Source: Paenibacillus prosopidis (GTDB taxonomy: Bacteria > Bacillota > Bacilli > Paenibacillales > Paenibacillaceae). From it: 64,000 bases of DNA. The notes beneath the pieces are model-generated. The model made no database searches. It was not told the origin of the DNA and worked only from the letters and a program-made list of their open reading frames with translations. The stretch lies in assembly GCF_003337375.1 (NCBI RefSeq), contig NZ_QPJD01000009.1, forward strand, positions 186,001 through 250,000. The letters run 5' to 3'. A program made the translations under genes and the position numbers. Of the stretch, positions 45,603-54,800 are shown piece after piece (positions within the stretch are counted from its first letter, which is position 1; the number at the start of each line of letters is the position of its first letter).

Positions 45603-46325
45603 ATGCTCGTCAAGTATAAATTGATCCTGCAGTTATATTATTACCGTGTTTTGTTTTTATTCGGACTAAAAAGCGAAGAGATTTATTATATCGGCGGCAG
45701 TGAAGCGCTCCCGCCTCCTCTGACTCGCGAAGAAGAAGAATATTTACTGGAAAAGCTGCCTTCGGGCGATAGCGCAATCCGGGCGATGCTCATCGAACGT
45801 AATTTAAGGCTCGTCGTTTATATTGCGCGGAAATTTGAAAATACCGGTATTCACATTGAAGATCTTGTATCGATTGGCGCTATCGGCCTTATAAAGGCAG
45901 TCAACACGTTTGATCCGGAAAAAAAGATCAAGCTTGCGACGTACGCCTCGCGCTGTATCGAAAATGAAATATTGATGTATTTGCGCCGTAACAGCAAGAC
46001 ACGGACAGAGGTATCTTTTGATGAACCGCTTAACATTGATTGGGACGGAAACGAGCTGCTGCTTTCCGATGTATTGGGTACGGAAAATGACACGATTTAC
46101 CGTAACATTGAAGAGCAGGTAGACCGCAAGCTGCTTCATAAAGCGCTTGATAAGCTGTCCGAGCGGGAACGGATCATTATGGAACTTCGCTTCGGACTTG
46201 CGGATGGTGAGGAAAAAACGCAAAAGGATGTTGCCGATCTTCTCGGCATTTCTCAATCGTACATTTCACGTTTGGAGAAGCGAATTATAAAACGTCTTCG
46301 TAAAGAATTTAACAAAATGGTTTAA
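45603..46325 (+). CDS. sigE: RNA polymerase sporulation sigma factor SigE (pro-sigma-E)
   Basis: A 240-residue sigma-70-family factor for early mother-cell genes. The N-terminus ([20 protein letters not shown]) is the hydrophobic pro-sequence that anchors the inactive form; processing by SpoIIGA is expected shortly after it, near [17 protein letters not shown]. Region 2 contains [22 protein letters not shown] and [10 protein letters not shown]. Region 4 ends in the helix-turn-helix [24 protein letters not shown] at 45603 with GGGGAGGG at nine bases; the ATG at 45594 abuts that site. It follows spoIIGA as in B. subtilis. Confidence 0.95.
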   Translation: MLVKYKLILQLYYYRVLFLFGLKSEEIYYIGGSEALPPPLTREEEEYLLEKLPSGDSAIRAMLIERNLRLVVYIARKFENTGIHIEDLVSIGAIGLIKAVNTFDPEKKIKLATYASRCIENEILMYLRRNSKTRTEVSFDEPLNIDWDGNELLLSDVLGTENDTIYRNIEEQVDRKLLHKALDKLSERERIIMELRFGLADGEEKTQKDVADLLGISQSYISRLEKRIIKRLRKEFNKMV

Positions 46326-46381
46326 ATTCCACGTGCTGCCTGCAGTTGTCGAACGATGTCACTTTAGGAATAAAAAGAGGG

Positions 46382-46418
46382 CCCAAGGAGATAATGTACA
46401 GTAATGTTTCTCCTTGGG
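46382..46418 (+). promoter_or_regulatory. sigG leader hairpin overlapping the ribosome binding site
   Basis: CCCAAGGAGA (46382-46391) pairs perfectly with TCTCCTTGGG (46409-46418) around a 17-base loop. The last three G of the stem are the first three of the sigG Shine-Dalgarno GGGAGGT (46416-46422). Folding would partly hide the site and lower translation. From memory, a hairpin in the sigG leader also lowers translation in B. subtilis. Confidence 0.75.
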
Positions 46419-46429
46419 AGGTAATCACG

Positions 46430-47212
46430 TTGACCCGAAATAAAGTCGAGATCTGTGGAGTGGATACCGCGAAACTGCCTGTCCTTACCAATGCTGAGAT
46501 GAGAGAATTGTTTACGGCATTGCAAACCCGCAACGAGTGGGCAGCAAGAGAGAAATTAGTAAACGGCAACCTGCGGCTAGTACTTAGCGTTATACAACGG
46601 TTTAACAATAGGGGAGAGTTTGTAGACGACTTGTTCCAGGTCGGCTGCATCGGACTTATGAAGGCGATAGATAATTTCGACCTTAGCCAGAATGTCAAAT
46701 TTTCCACCTATGCCGTACCGATGATTATCGGAGAAATACGCCGTTACTTGCGAGATAATAACCCGATACGCGTATCAAGGAGCCTGAGGGATATCGCCTA
46801 TAAGGCGCTTCAGGTAAGAGACAGCTTAACGAACAAAAACTCGCGCGAGCCGACGATTTTTGAAATATCGGAAGCACTGAACGTGCCGAAGGAAGACGTT
46901 GTTTTTGCGCTCGACGCCATCCAGGATCCGGTTTCTTTGTTCGAACCGATCTATCATGACGGCGGTGATCCGATTTACGTTATGGACCAAATTAGCGACG
47001 ACCGAAACAAGGATGTCTCTTGGATCGAGGAGATCGCGCTTCGCGAAGCGATGCATAAGCTGAATGACCGGGAAAAAATGATTTTGTCGATGCGTTTTTT
47101 TGAAGGCAAGACGCAAATGGAGGTTGCCGATGAGATCGGCATCTCGCAGGCTCAAGTATCAAGGCTGGAGAAATCCGCCATCCAGCAAATGCAAAAGCAT
47201 GTCAAAACATAA
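46430..47212 (+). CDS. sigG: RNA polymerase sporulation sigma factor SigG
   Basis: A 260-residue factor for late forespore genes, the same length as in B. subtilis. The start TRNKVEICGVDT matches the known N-terminus. Region 2 has NLRLVLSVIQRFNNRGEFVD and STYAVPMIIGEIRRYLRD, and region 4 the helix-turn-helix MEVADEIGISQAQVSRLEKS. The start is TTG at 46430, eight bases from GGGAGGT. The weak start codon and the hairpin over the ribosome site together suggest deliberately low translation. Third gene of the spoIIGA-sigE-sigG cluster; it may also be read from its own forespore promoter, which I could not place. Confidence 0.96.
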   Translation: MTRNKVEICGVDTAKLPVLTNAEMRELFTALQTRNEWAAREKLVNGNLRLVLSVIQRFNNRGEFVDDLFQVGCIGLMKAIDNFDLSQNVKFSTYAVPMIIGEIRRYLRDNNPIRVSRSLRDIAYKALQVRDSLTNKNSREPTIFEISEALNVPKEDVVFALDAIQDPVSLFEPIYHDGGDPIYVMDQISDDRNKDVSWIEEIALREAMHKLNDREKMILSMRFFEGKTQMEVADEIGISQAQVSRLEKSAIQQMQKHVKT

Positions 47213-47241
47213 AAAACGGTGCCGAGAGGCACCGTTTTTTA
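47213..47241 (+). terminator. Rho-independent terminator after sigG
   Basis: AAACGGTGCC (47214-47223) pairs with GGCACCGTTT (47228-47237) around a GAGA tetraloop, followed by T-run. Confidence 0.93.
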
Positions 47242-47387
47242 TGTTTTGGGCTAATAAACATTAAGTAGACCGATATTTATGCCAATCCAATCGTTTTTTT
47301 TCAAAGCAGGACATTTTGGGCAAATTGCTCATATAGTTATAGGAGAAGAAAACGGACGATCATCCTACTTGAAAAGTGGTGAGGCAA

Positions 47388-47669
47388 ATGAAAATCTCTG
47401 ATTTTCAAACGAAGGACGTTATTAATATTGTGGATGGTAAAAAGCTTGGTCAAATAACCGATTTGGAGCTCGATTTGCGGCAAGGGCGCATTGATTCGAT
47501 TGTAGTTCCTCAATTCACGAAGTATTTTGGCCTGTTCGGCGGAGGAGGCACGGAGGTTGTCATCCCATGGAGAAATATTGTGAAGATAGGCGCGGACGTT
47601 GTTCTTGTTCGTATGGATGATACAAAAGCGCTTCGTTCGGACGATGAGGATTTGCATGCCCGCTCTTAA
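47388..47669 (+). CDS. ylmC: YlmC/YmxH-family sporulation protein (PRC-barrel)
   Basis: A 93-residue PRC-barrel-like protein (KISDFQTKDVINIVDGKKLG, GGGTEVVIPWRNIVKIG) of the YlmC/YmxH family. In B. subtilis ylmC follows the sigG region and is linked to sporulation, but no biochemical role is known. The B. subtilis ylmA gene that lies between is absent here. ATG at 47388 with GGTGAGG; upstream codons from 47376 run through the site. Confidence 0.87.
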   Translation: MKISDFQTKDVINIVDGKKLGQITDLELDLRQGRIDSIVVPQFTKYFGLFGGGGTEVVIPWRNIVKIGADVVLVRMDDTKALRSDDEDLHARS

Positions 47670-47695
47670 CACGTTAAACTGAGCCTATGCATACC

Positions 47696-47735
47696 TAAGC
47701 CTATGCTTACGATGCAGGTTTGCTGCGCAAACCTT
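47696..47735 (+). repeat. Single hairpin element upstream of pgeF (third member of the dispersed family)
   Basis: TAAGCCTATGCTTACGATGC (47696-47715) matches the arm of the arrays near murB and divIB. It is followed by the perfect hairpin AGGTTTGC-TGC-GCAAACCT (47716-47734). The stem differs from the other two loci but stays fully paired. Just upstream a partial copy of the arm is seen (GAGCCTATGCATAC, 47680-47693). The pgeF ribosome site begins about five bases after the hairpin. Confidence 0.8.
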
Positions 47736-47753
47736 GAACAGAGGTGATACCGA

Positions 47754-48605
47754 ATGGAACCTTTTGACCACATGCAATCAGCGAAGGGACCTTCGCTTTT
47801 TTTGTTGTCTGAATGGAATGAACGTTATGCCGGGTTGACGGCTGGTTTTACGGGCAGAGATGGCGGAATTAGTGAAGCTCCTTGGGCTTCTTTGAATATG
47901 GGCTTACACGTAGGAGATCAAGACGGGCATGTCATCACGAATCGTCAAATCTTGACTGAAACTATAGGTTGGCCCTTCGATACGTGGACATGCGCCGAAC
48001 AAGTGCACGGGAATCGGGTATTTCAAGTTACGGAGGCTGACCGCGGGAAAGGGAGAGCCTCTTTAGATGACGTCATCGCTGACTGCGACGCAATTATGAC
48101 CGATGTGCCTAATGTGCTGCTGGCATCCTTTTATGCGGATTGCGTCCCGCTTTATTTCTATGATCCGGAGCATCGGGCGGCAGCGCTAGCTCATGCGGGC
48201 TGGAAAGGAACTGTACAGCAAATTGCTGCTGAAACGATTCAGGCGATGGCGCAGGCATACGGGTCGAATCCCCAGACGCTTGTCGCAGCGATAGGCCCAT
48301 CTATCGGAAGCTGCTGTTATGAGATTGATGGGATTGTTATCGCTAAGGTGGAGCAGCTTATTGATGAGCTGAATCTTAGCGGTGAAACTGCAGAAACGAT
48401 GATGAAATTATCCGATAACGGTAAAGCGAATTTAAACTTGAAAGAAATAAACCGACAGATTATGATAAAAGCAGGAATTTTGCCGATCCATATCGAAATT
48501 ACACAGTGGTGCACTGGCTGCAGGCGGGATTTATTTTATTCCCATCGCAAAGAAGGCGGCTTAACCGGCCGAATGGCCAGCTGGATCGGCATTCGGGAGA
48601 GGTGA
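47754..48605 (+). CDS. pgeF: Peptidoglycan editing factor PgeF (YlmD, laccase-domain)
   Basis: A 283-residue protein of the multi-copper polyphenol oxidase-like DUF152 fold. The zinc/copper ligand motifs are WTCAEQVHGNRVF (about residues 82-94), LASFYADCVPLYFYDP (about residues 123-138) and ALAHAGWKGTVQQIA (about residues 144-158), with GPSIGSCCYEI further on. Family members remove wrongly incorporated L-Ser from peptidoglycan precursors or act on purine nucleosides. The position in ylmC-ylmH order is as in B. subtilis. ATG at 47754 with AGAGGTGAT. Confidence 0.92.
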   Translation: MEPFDHMQSAKGPSLFLLSEWNERYAGLTAGFTGRDGGISEAPWASLNMGLHVGDQDGHVITNRQILTETIGWPFDTWTCAEQVHGNRVFQVTEADRGKGRASLDDVIADCDAIMTDVPNVLLASFYADCVPLYFYDPEHRAAALAHAGWKGTVQQIAAETIQAMAQAYGSNPQTLVAAIGPSIGSCCYEIDGIVIAKVEQLIDELNLSGETAETMMKLSDNGKANLNLKEINRQIMIKAGILPIHIEITQWCTGCRRDLFYSHRKEGGLTGRMASWIGIRER

Positions 48606-48608
48606 AGC

Positions 48609-49331
48609 ATGTCGAGTATTTTAGAGAACAGAATGCTGCAGGTGGAAGAACGCATTAAGCGGGCATGCGAACGATCTGGACGCAGCAGAGAAGATGTTCA
48701 AATTATTGCAGTTACGAAATATGTATCGCTGGATACGACAATAGATGCGTTAGAGCATGGCTTGCGTCATCTGGGGGAAAACCGTTGGCAGGATGCGCAG
48801 GCCAAATGGGAAGCGATCAGCAGCAATGAGCAGTTGGCTGCTGAAGGAGGGCAACCTGTCTGGCATTTTATCGGTTCATTGCAAACGAATAAGGTAAAGG
48901 ACGTCATCGGGAAGTTTACATACATTCATTCGCTGGACAGGCTATCGTTAGCTCAGGCGATCGACAAGCGTGCGTCGCAGCTTGGCATTATTGTTCCTTG
49001 CTTTATTCAAGTTAATGTTTCAGGCGAGGACTCGAAGCACGGAATTGAACCGAAGCAGCTATTTTCTTTTGTTGTACAACTACAGCAGTTCAAGTCATTA
49101 CAACCGATTGGCTTAATGACTATGGCGCCATATGAAGCTGAACCAGAGCAAACACGATTTGTATTTAGAGCTCTGCGCGGACTGCGTGATGAGTTGCAGC
49201 AGCGTACGCCGGAGGTGCAAAGCATTACCCAATTGTCTATGGGCATGTCGAATGATTTTGAAGTGGCAATAGAAGAGGGAGCGACATGGATTCGACTCGG
49301 TACCACACTAGTAGGGAAAGAGGAGGAATAA
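48609..49331 (+). CDS. ylmE: YggS-family PLP homeostasis protein (YlmE)
   Basis: A 240-residue alanine-racemase-fold protein that binds PLP and keeps vitamin B6 and amino acid pools in balance. The PLP Lys lies in IAVTKYVS (about residues 34-41). HLGENRWQDAQAKW, WHFIGSLQTNKVK and LSMGMSNDFEVAIEEGATWIR are family signatures. ATG at 48609, three bases after the pgeF stop, so the two genes are coupled. Confidence 0.93.
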   Translation: MSSILENRMLQVEERIKRACERSGRSREDVQIIAVTKYVSLDTTIDALEHGLRHLGENRWQDAQAKWEAISSNEQLAAEGGQPVWHFIGSLQTNKVKDVIGKFTYIHSLDRLSLAQAIDKRASQLGIIVPCFIQVNVSGEDSKHGIEPKQLFSFVVQLQQFKSLQPIGLMTMAPYEAEPEQTRFVFRALRGLRDELQQRTPEVQSITQLSMGMSNDFEVAIEEGATWIRLGTTLVGKEEE

Positions 49332-49334
49332 AGG

Positions 49335-49784
49335 ATGAGCGTCATGAACCGATTTATGAATTTCCTCGGCTTGCAGGAGGAAGAAGAGGTCGTTGAGCGT
49401 GAAAGAGTTACCCAACCGGAAGAACACGAAGCTGAAACTTCTCCGTTTGAGACACGTAAAAATACGAAGAGCAATAACGTCGTCAGCATCCATTCGCAAA
49501 AAAATGTTAGGGTCGTGCTTAGCGAGCCGCGTTCTTATGACGAAGCTCAGGAAATTGCCGACCATTTGCGTTCACGCCGTGCTATTATAGTGAATTTGCA
49601 GCGTGTCCGGACCGACCTGGCTGTGAGGATTGTTGATTTCCTTAGCGGTACAGTGTACGCTTTAAGCGGCAGCATCTCTAAGCTTGGTCCTAATATTTTT
49701 CTATGCACGCCGGATTCTGTAGAGATTCAAGGTTCCATTACGGAAATGCTGGCGGAGGAGAACGACTACAATAAAATGAGGTGA
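49335..49784 (+). CDS. sepF: Cell division protein SepF
   Basis: A 149-residue protein. The N-terminal amphipathic helix ([10 protein letters not shown]) binds the membrane, an acidic linker follows (about residues 15-55), and the C-terminal SepF domain (about residues 58-140) contains [20 protein letters not shown] and [22 protein letters not shown]. SepF polymerises into rings, bundles FtsZ and is an alternative membrane anchor to FtsA. ATG at 49335, three bases after ylmE. Confidence 0.95.
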   Translation: MSVMNRFMNFLGLQEEEEVVERERVTQPEEHEAETSPFETRKNTKSNNVVSIHSQKNVRVVLSEPRSYDEAQEIADHLRSRRAIIVNLQRVRTDLAVRIVDFLSGTVYALSGSISKLGPNIFLCTPDSVEIQGSITEMLAEENDYNKMR

Positions 49785-49791
49785 CCTTGAG

Positions 49792-50064
49792 TTGTTGATG
49801 GATCAGATTTATAGCATTGTTATGCTGGTACAACGAATTTACACGTTTATGATTATTGGTTATGTGCTGCTTTCTTGGTTGCCGAATGCTCGCGAAAGCT
49901 TTATCGGGGTATTTCTCGGTAAGATTGTTGAGCCATACTTAGGTATTTTCAGAAGGTTTATTCCGCCAATCGGGGGGATGCTGGACCTTTCGCCGATATT
50001 AGCCGTGTTCGCTCTGCAATTTGTCGCATACGGGTTAATTGCGGTTTTCGATTTTTTTATTTAA
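49792..50064 (+). CDS. ylmG: YggT-family membrane protein (YlmG)
   Basis: A 90-residue protein with two membrane helices (about residues 6-26 and 66-88) and the conserved loop KIVEPYLGIFRRFIPPIGGMLDLSP shortened between them. YlmG/YggT proteins are linked to division and, in plastids, to nucleoid distribution; function in bacteria is unclear. The start is TTG at 49792, eight bases from GAGGTG. The ATG at 49798 gives a two-residue shorter product. Confidence 0.9.
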   Translation: MLMDQIYSIVMLVQRIYTFMIIGYVLLSWLPNARESFIGVFLGKIVEPYLGIFRRFIPPIGGMLDLSPILAVFALQFVAYGLIAVFDFFI

Positions 50065-50078
50065 GGGAATGACGAACC

Positions 50079-50861
50079 ATGAAACAAGGAATATACGATC
50101 ATTTCCATCCCGATGAGAAACCTTTCGTCGATCGGGCCATGGAGTGGGTAGAACGGTCCGCACAGCAGCATGAGCTGAAGCGGACCGATTTTTTAGACCC
50201 GAGACAAGCGCAAATCGTAACGATGCTTGCTAACAGGAATCCGGACGTAGACGTTCGATTAGATGGCGGATATGAGCAAGCCGAACGGCAGCGCGCCATT
50301 ATTGGACCTGATTACCGAAGCCTGGATGATGAGGCGATGGGAATTTCCGTTCTTGCGGTTAACGGACCTGGACAAGCGCAGCTGGAGCTTGATCACGGCG
50401 ATTTTTTGGGCGCATTGCTGGGACTCGGTATAAAACGTGATCGAATCGGCGACATTCATGTGCACGAACAGTTTTGCCATATCATCATTACGGATGAAAT
50501 TGCCGATTACTTAAATATACACCTGAGGCAAGTGCACCGGATTAACGTACTTACGGATGTGATTCCGCTTGCTGAGCTGCAAACGGTTATACCAAGGTTA
50601 GAGGAAATGAGTTTGTCTGTTGCTTCTATGAGGCTGGATGGCATCGCAAGCGACGTTTACCGGATCAGCCGATCCAAAATTGTTGATCCGATTAGAGCTG
50701 GAAGATGCAGAGTCAATTGGAAGTCGGAAGAGGATCCTTCAGAGCCGCTGCGGGCTGGAGATGTCGTTTCTTTTAAGGGGTTGGGCCGTTTTAAAGTGCT
50801 TGAAGTCGATGGTGTGACAAAAAAAGGCAGGATTCGTGTCAAGATTGGCAAATTTATTTAA
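50079..50861 (+). CDS. ylmH: RNA-binding S4-domain protein YlmH
   Basis: A 260-residue protein with an N-terminal alpha/beta region (YDHFHPDEKPFVDRAMEW), a central domain with GDFLGALLGLGIKRDRIGDI (about residues 108-127) and a C-terminal S4 RNA-binding domain (about residues 182-255, including LDGIASDVYRISRSKI and LRAGDVVSFKGLGRFKV). YlmH-type proteins act on stalled large-subunit/tRNA complexes in ribosome quality control; earlier work linked it to cell division because of its location. ATG at 50079. Confidence 0.93.
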   Translation: MKQGIYDHFHPDEKPFVDRAMEWVERSAQQHELKRTDFLDPRQAQIVTMLANRNPDVDVRLDGGYEQAERQRAIIGPDYRSLDDEAMGISVLAVNGPGQAQLELDHGDFLGALLGLGIKRDRIGDIHVHEQFCHIIITDEIADYLNIHLRQVHRINVLTDVIPLAELQTVIPRLEEMSLSVASMRLDGIASDVYRISRSKIVDPIRAGRCRVNWKSEEDPSEPLRAGDVVSFKGLGRFKVLEVDGVTKKGRIRVKIGKFI

Positions 50862-50958
50862 ATGTTTGCAGGATTTCACTTTCGGTTGTCGAATGTTTTC
50901 TCAACATAATGGTGTAATCCGGTTGCCAGAGTCATAAATACCATGAGGAGGTGCGCCA

Positions 50959-51459
50959 ATGCCGTTATCGCCATTGGACATACATAACAAAGAGTTTGGA
51001 CGAAGATTACGCGGCTACGATGAGGATGAAGTGAACGAATTCCTGGATCAGGTCATTAAAGACTATGAATCGCTCATTCGTGAAAATAAAGAGCTGCAAA
51101 ATCAGATGCTTGCCTTGCAAGAAAGATTAAATCATTTTACCAACATCGAAGAAACGCTCAGCAAGACGATTATCATTGCGCAGGAAGCTGCGGATGAAGT
51201 GAGAAACAACGCGAAGAAGGAAGCGCAGCTCATCATCAAAGAATCGGAAAAAAATGCCGATCGAATCATTAATGATTCTCTTGCTAAATCGCGAAAAGTT
51301 TCTCTCGAGGTGGAAGAGCTTAAGAAACAAGCCTCGGTTTACCGAGCACGCTTCCGTACGCTCGTTGAAGCCCAGCTTGAGCTGCTCACCGTTGACGGCT
51401 GGGATACGCTTGAGCCGCAGCAGGCAAGACAATCGGAGCACGAGCTGCTGCGCGGCTAA
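50959..51459 (+). CDS. divIVA: Cell-pole and septum scaffold DivIVA
   Basis: A 166-residue coiled-coil protein. The conserved N-terminal domain LDIHNKEFGRRLRGYDEDEVNEFLD (about residues 5-29, here named by its ends) binds curved membrane. Two long coiled coils follow (about residues 30-60 and 75-135). It marks poles and septa and recruits MinJ/MinCD and sporulation factors. ATG at 50959 with GAGGAGGTG. Last gene of the ylm group before ileS, as in Bacillus. Confidence 0.93.
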   Translation: MPLSPLDIHNKEFGRRLRGYDEDEVNEFLDQVIKDYESLIRENKELQNQMLALQERLNHFTNIEETLSKTIIIAQEAADEVRNNAKKEAQLIIKESEKNADRIINDSLAKSRKVSLEVEELKKQASVYRARFRTLVEAQLELLTVDGWDTLEPQQARQSEHELLRG

Positions 51460-51486
51460 CGGGTGACTAATTAGGCGATTTGACAT

Positions 51487-51516
51487 TTGACATTTAGCCT
51501 GCACTTAAGCTATAAC
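51487..51516 (+). promoter_or_regulatory. Sigma-A promoter for the ileS T-box transcript
   Basis: TTGACA (51487-51492), an 18-base spacer, then TATAAC (51511-51516). A second TTGACA copy lies at 51480-51485 as a direct repeat, but its spacing to the -10 is too long. Confidence 0.75.
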
Positions 51517-51523
51517 TAATAGT

Positions 51524-51863
51524 AATTAATTGATAATGAAACTTCGTTGAAGAGAACGAGTACGTTTTAGGGTCACTCCTCAGAGAGCCGGCGGCAGCTG
51601 AAAGTCCGGTGTGTGAGCCATTGCGGAATATCCTCTCTGAGAAGCGGCGCCGAACCTGCGAAAGCAGCAGTAAGTGCTGACGGATGTCCTCCGTTACAGG
51701 GAACGCGAACTATATGTTCGCGACTAAGGTGCCGTATGATAAGTGACGTTCAAATGAACGGAATGCTGTCAAAAGCTTGCTGTGATTACGCAGCATGTGC
51801 GGAACAAGGGTGGTAACGCGACTAAGCCTCGTCCCTTCTCACAGGGATGAGGCTTTATTTTTG
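51524..51863 (+). ncRNA. Isoleucine-specific T-box riboswitch leader
   Basis: The leader of ileS carries the T-box sequence AACAAGGGTGGTAACGCG (51803-51820), whose TGGT bulge can pair with the ACCA end of uncharged tRNA. Stem I includes AGAGAGCC and GCTGAAAGTCCGG, and it closes with GGAATATCCTCTCTGAG. The ATC at 51630-51632 fits the specifier codon for tRNA-Ile. The terminator is GCCTCGTCCCT (51826-51836) pairing with AGGGATGAGGC (51843-51853), then T-rich sequence. Uncharged tRNA-Ile is expected to stabilise the antiterminator and turn ileS on. Confidence 0.93.
51826..51863 (+). terminator. T-box attenuator terminator
   Basis: GCCTCGTCCCT (51826-51836) pairs with AGGGATGAGGC (51843-51853) with one G-U pair, followed by TTTATTTTTG. 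The left arm is shared with the antiterminator. Confidence 0.9.
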
Positions 51864-51885
51864 TTTAAACAGGGAGGCTGAAGCG

Positions 51886-54800
51886 ATGCAACGCGTAGAC
51901 GTAAAGGAACGCGCCCGCAGCCGTGAGCTGCGTGTGCTTGAACAATGGAAGACAGACGAGACATTTAAGAAATCAATTTCGAATCGTGAAGGCAAGCCGA
52001 ACTTTGTATTTTATGAAGGGCCGCCGACGGCTAATGGTGCGCCGCATATCGGCCACGTGCTTGGGCGGGTCATTAAGGATTTTATTTGCCGCTACAAAAC
52101 GATGGCAGGCTACCGCGTCGTCCGTAAAGCGGGCTGGGATACACATGGTCTTCCGGTTGAGCTTGGGGTAGAAAAGCAGCTTGGCATTTCAGGCAAACAG
52201 GAGATCGAGGAGTACGGCATCGAAAAATTTGTGAAAAAATGTAAAGACAGCGTATTTGAATATGAGAAGCAGTGGCGGGAACTTACCGAAGCGATCGCCT
52301 ATTGGACTGATTTGGACGATCCTTACATTACGCTTAAAAATGAATATATCGAAAGCGTCTGGCATATTTTGTCAACGATCCACAGCAAAGGGCTGCTTTA
52401 TCGCGGACACCGCGTAAGTCCTTATTGCCCTTGCTGCCAAACGACACTCAGCTCGCATGAGGTTGCTCAAGGCTACGAGGACGTTAAAGATTTAAGCGCG
52501 ACAGTCAAATTTAAGCTTGCGGAATCAGGTGAATTCGTGCTGGCATGGACGACTACGCCTTGGACGCTGCCTGCCAACGCGGCTCTTGCTGTCAATCCTG
52601 AGCTGGATTATATTCGCGCTTCCAAAAACGGCGAAGTGTATATCGTAGCTCAAAACCTGGCTGAAAGCGTACTGAAGGAAGATTATGAAACGCTGTCCGT
52701 CGTTAAGGGTGCAGAGCTTGTGGGACTTAGCTATGAACCCCCTTTCCGTTACGTGCCGATCGAACGAGGACATGTGGTTATTTCGGGCGATTTTGTCAGC
52801 GATACGAGCGGTACAGGTATCGTTCATATCGCTCCTGCCCATGGTGAGGACGATTACAAGGTCGCCCGTCAAAATGGCATAAGTATGCTTAGCGTTGTCA
52901 ATAACGCCGGTCGTTACTTAGACGAGGTAGTCGATCTAGCCGGTCGTTTCGTTAAGGACTGCGACATCGACATCGTGAAAATGCTGAGTGAAAAAGGACT
53001 GCTTTTCTCAAAGGAACGTTACGAGCACAGCTATCCTTTCTGTTGGCGCTGCAAATCACCGCTGCTCTATTATGCGACGGAGAGCTGGTTCATTCAAACA
53101 ACTGCGGTAAAAGACCAGCTGATCGCCAATAATAACGGCGTAGATTGGTATCCTGGCCATATTCGCGAAGGCAGGTTCGGTAAGTTCCTCGAAGATTTGG
53201 TCGATTGGAACATAAGCCGCAACCGTTACTGGGGAACACCGCTAAATGTTTGGGTATGCGAAGAGACCGGCAAAGAGTACGCGCCGAGCAGCATCGCTGA
53301 CTTGCGCGAAAGAGCAGTAGGAGACGTGCCGGCTGATATCGAACTTCACAAGCCGTACGTAGATGAAATTAAATTGAAATCGCCATTCGCAGAAGGCGCA
53401 GTAATGACACGCACGCCGGAAGTTATCGACGTATGGTTCGACAGCGGTTCGATGCCATTCGCCCAGCACCATCATCCTTTCGAAAATGAGGAAAAATTCG
53501 CCGAGCAGTATCCGGCCGATATCATTTGCGAAGGCATTGACCAGACGCGCGGCTGGTTTTTCAGCTTGCTGGCAGTATCGACGCTTTACAACGGCAAAGC
53601 ACCTTATAAAGCGGTAATCTCAACCGGTCACATATTGGATGAGAACGGTCAAAAGATGTCCAAGTCGAAAGGGAACGTAATTGACCCTTGGGAAATCATT
53701 AACGAATATGGTACGGATGCTTTCCGTTGGGCACTGCTTGCGGACAGCGCGCCGTGGAACAGCAAACGTTTCTCGCGCGGCATTGTAGGCGAAGCTAAAT
53801 CGAAAGTAATCGATACGATCGTGAACACGCACGCCTTCTATGCGCTGTATGCTTCGATTGACGAATTCGACCAAACTGCACACGGGGAAAGCAAGTCGGA
53901 TAACAAACTTGACCGCTGGATCGTTTCTCGTTTGAACAGCTTAATTAAGACGGTGAACAAAGGGCTCGAAGTCAATGACTTCCTTAATCCGGCCAAGTCG
54001 ATTGAAACTTTTGTCGACGAGCTGAGCAACTGGTACATCCGCCGCTCGCGCGATCGCTTCTGGGGCAGCGGGCTTACGGATGATAAATTAGCCGCCTATC
54101 AAACTTTGCGCAGCGTTTTGCTAACGTTATCCCGTCTCATCGCGCCTTATGCGCCTTTGCTGGCTGAAGATGTATATCGTAATTTGGGCGGAAAAGGAAG
54201 TGTTCATCTTGCTGACTACCCGAAATCGGAAGAAGCTGCAATCGACGAGACGCTTGAACGCGATATGGAGAGTGCGAAGCAGATCGTAGAGCTTGCGCGC
54301 AACGTCCGTAACGAAACAGGCATTAAAACGCGTCAACCGTTGTCCGAGCTAATTGTGTCGCTTGACCGCGATTTTGATGTGGCTGGCTACGAGGATATCG
54401 TGAAGGATGAGATTAATGTCAAAGCCATTACGGTACAAACGTCCGACAGCGGATTTGTTGATTTTACATTAAAGCTGAATCTTAAGGTTGCCGGTAAAAA
54501 GTACGGCAAGCATGTCGGTCCGATCCAGGCGCAGCTGAAGAGTCTGACTGCCGAACAGTCGCGTTCGATAGTAAACGGAGGCAGCTTTGACTTTACAAGC
54601 GGGGAGGGCGAACAGCTTACGGTATCAATCGATGAGCTGCTCGTTGAGAAGCAAGCGAAGTCAGGCTTTGCATCCGCATCCGGTAACGGTGTTACAGTAG
54701 CGCTTAATACAGATATTACTGCTGAACTTGAGCAAGAGGGTTGGGTTCGCGAAGTCATTCGTGCCGTTCAGGATACCCGTAAAAAGCTCGATCTTCCGAT

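Noticed and set aside
46346..46353. Spo0A box TTGTCGAA upstream of sigG
   Set aside because: A perfect 7-mer core is expected several times by chance in 64 kb, and sigG is normally a forespore gene; no promoter hexamers fit beside it.
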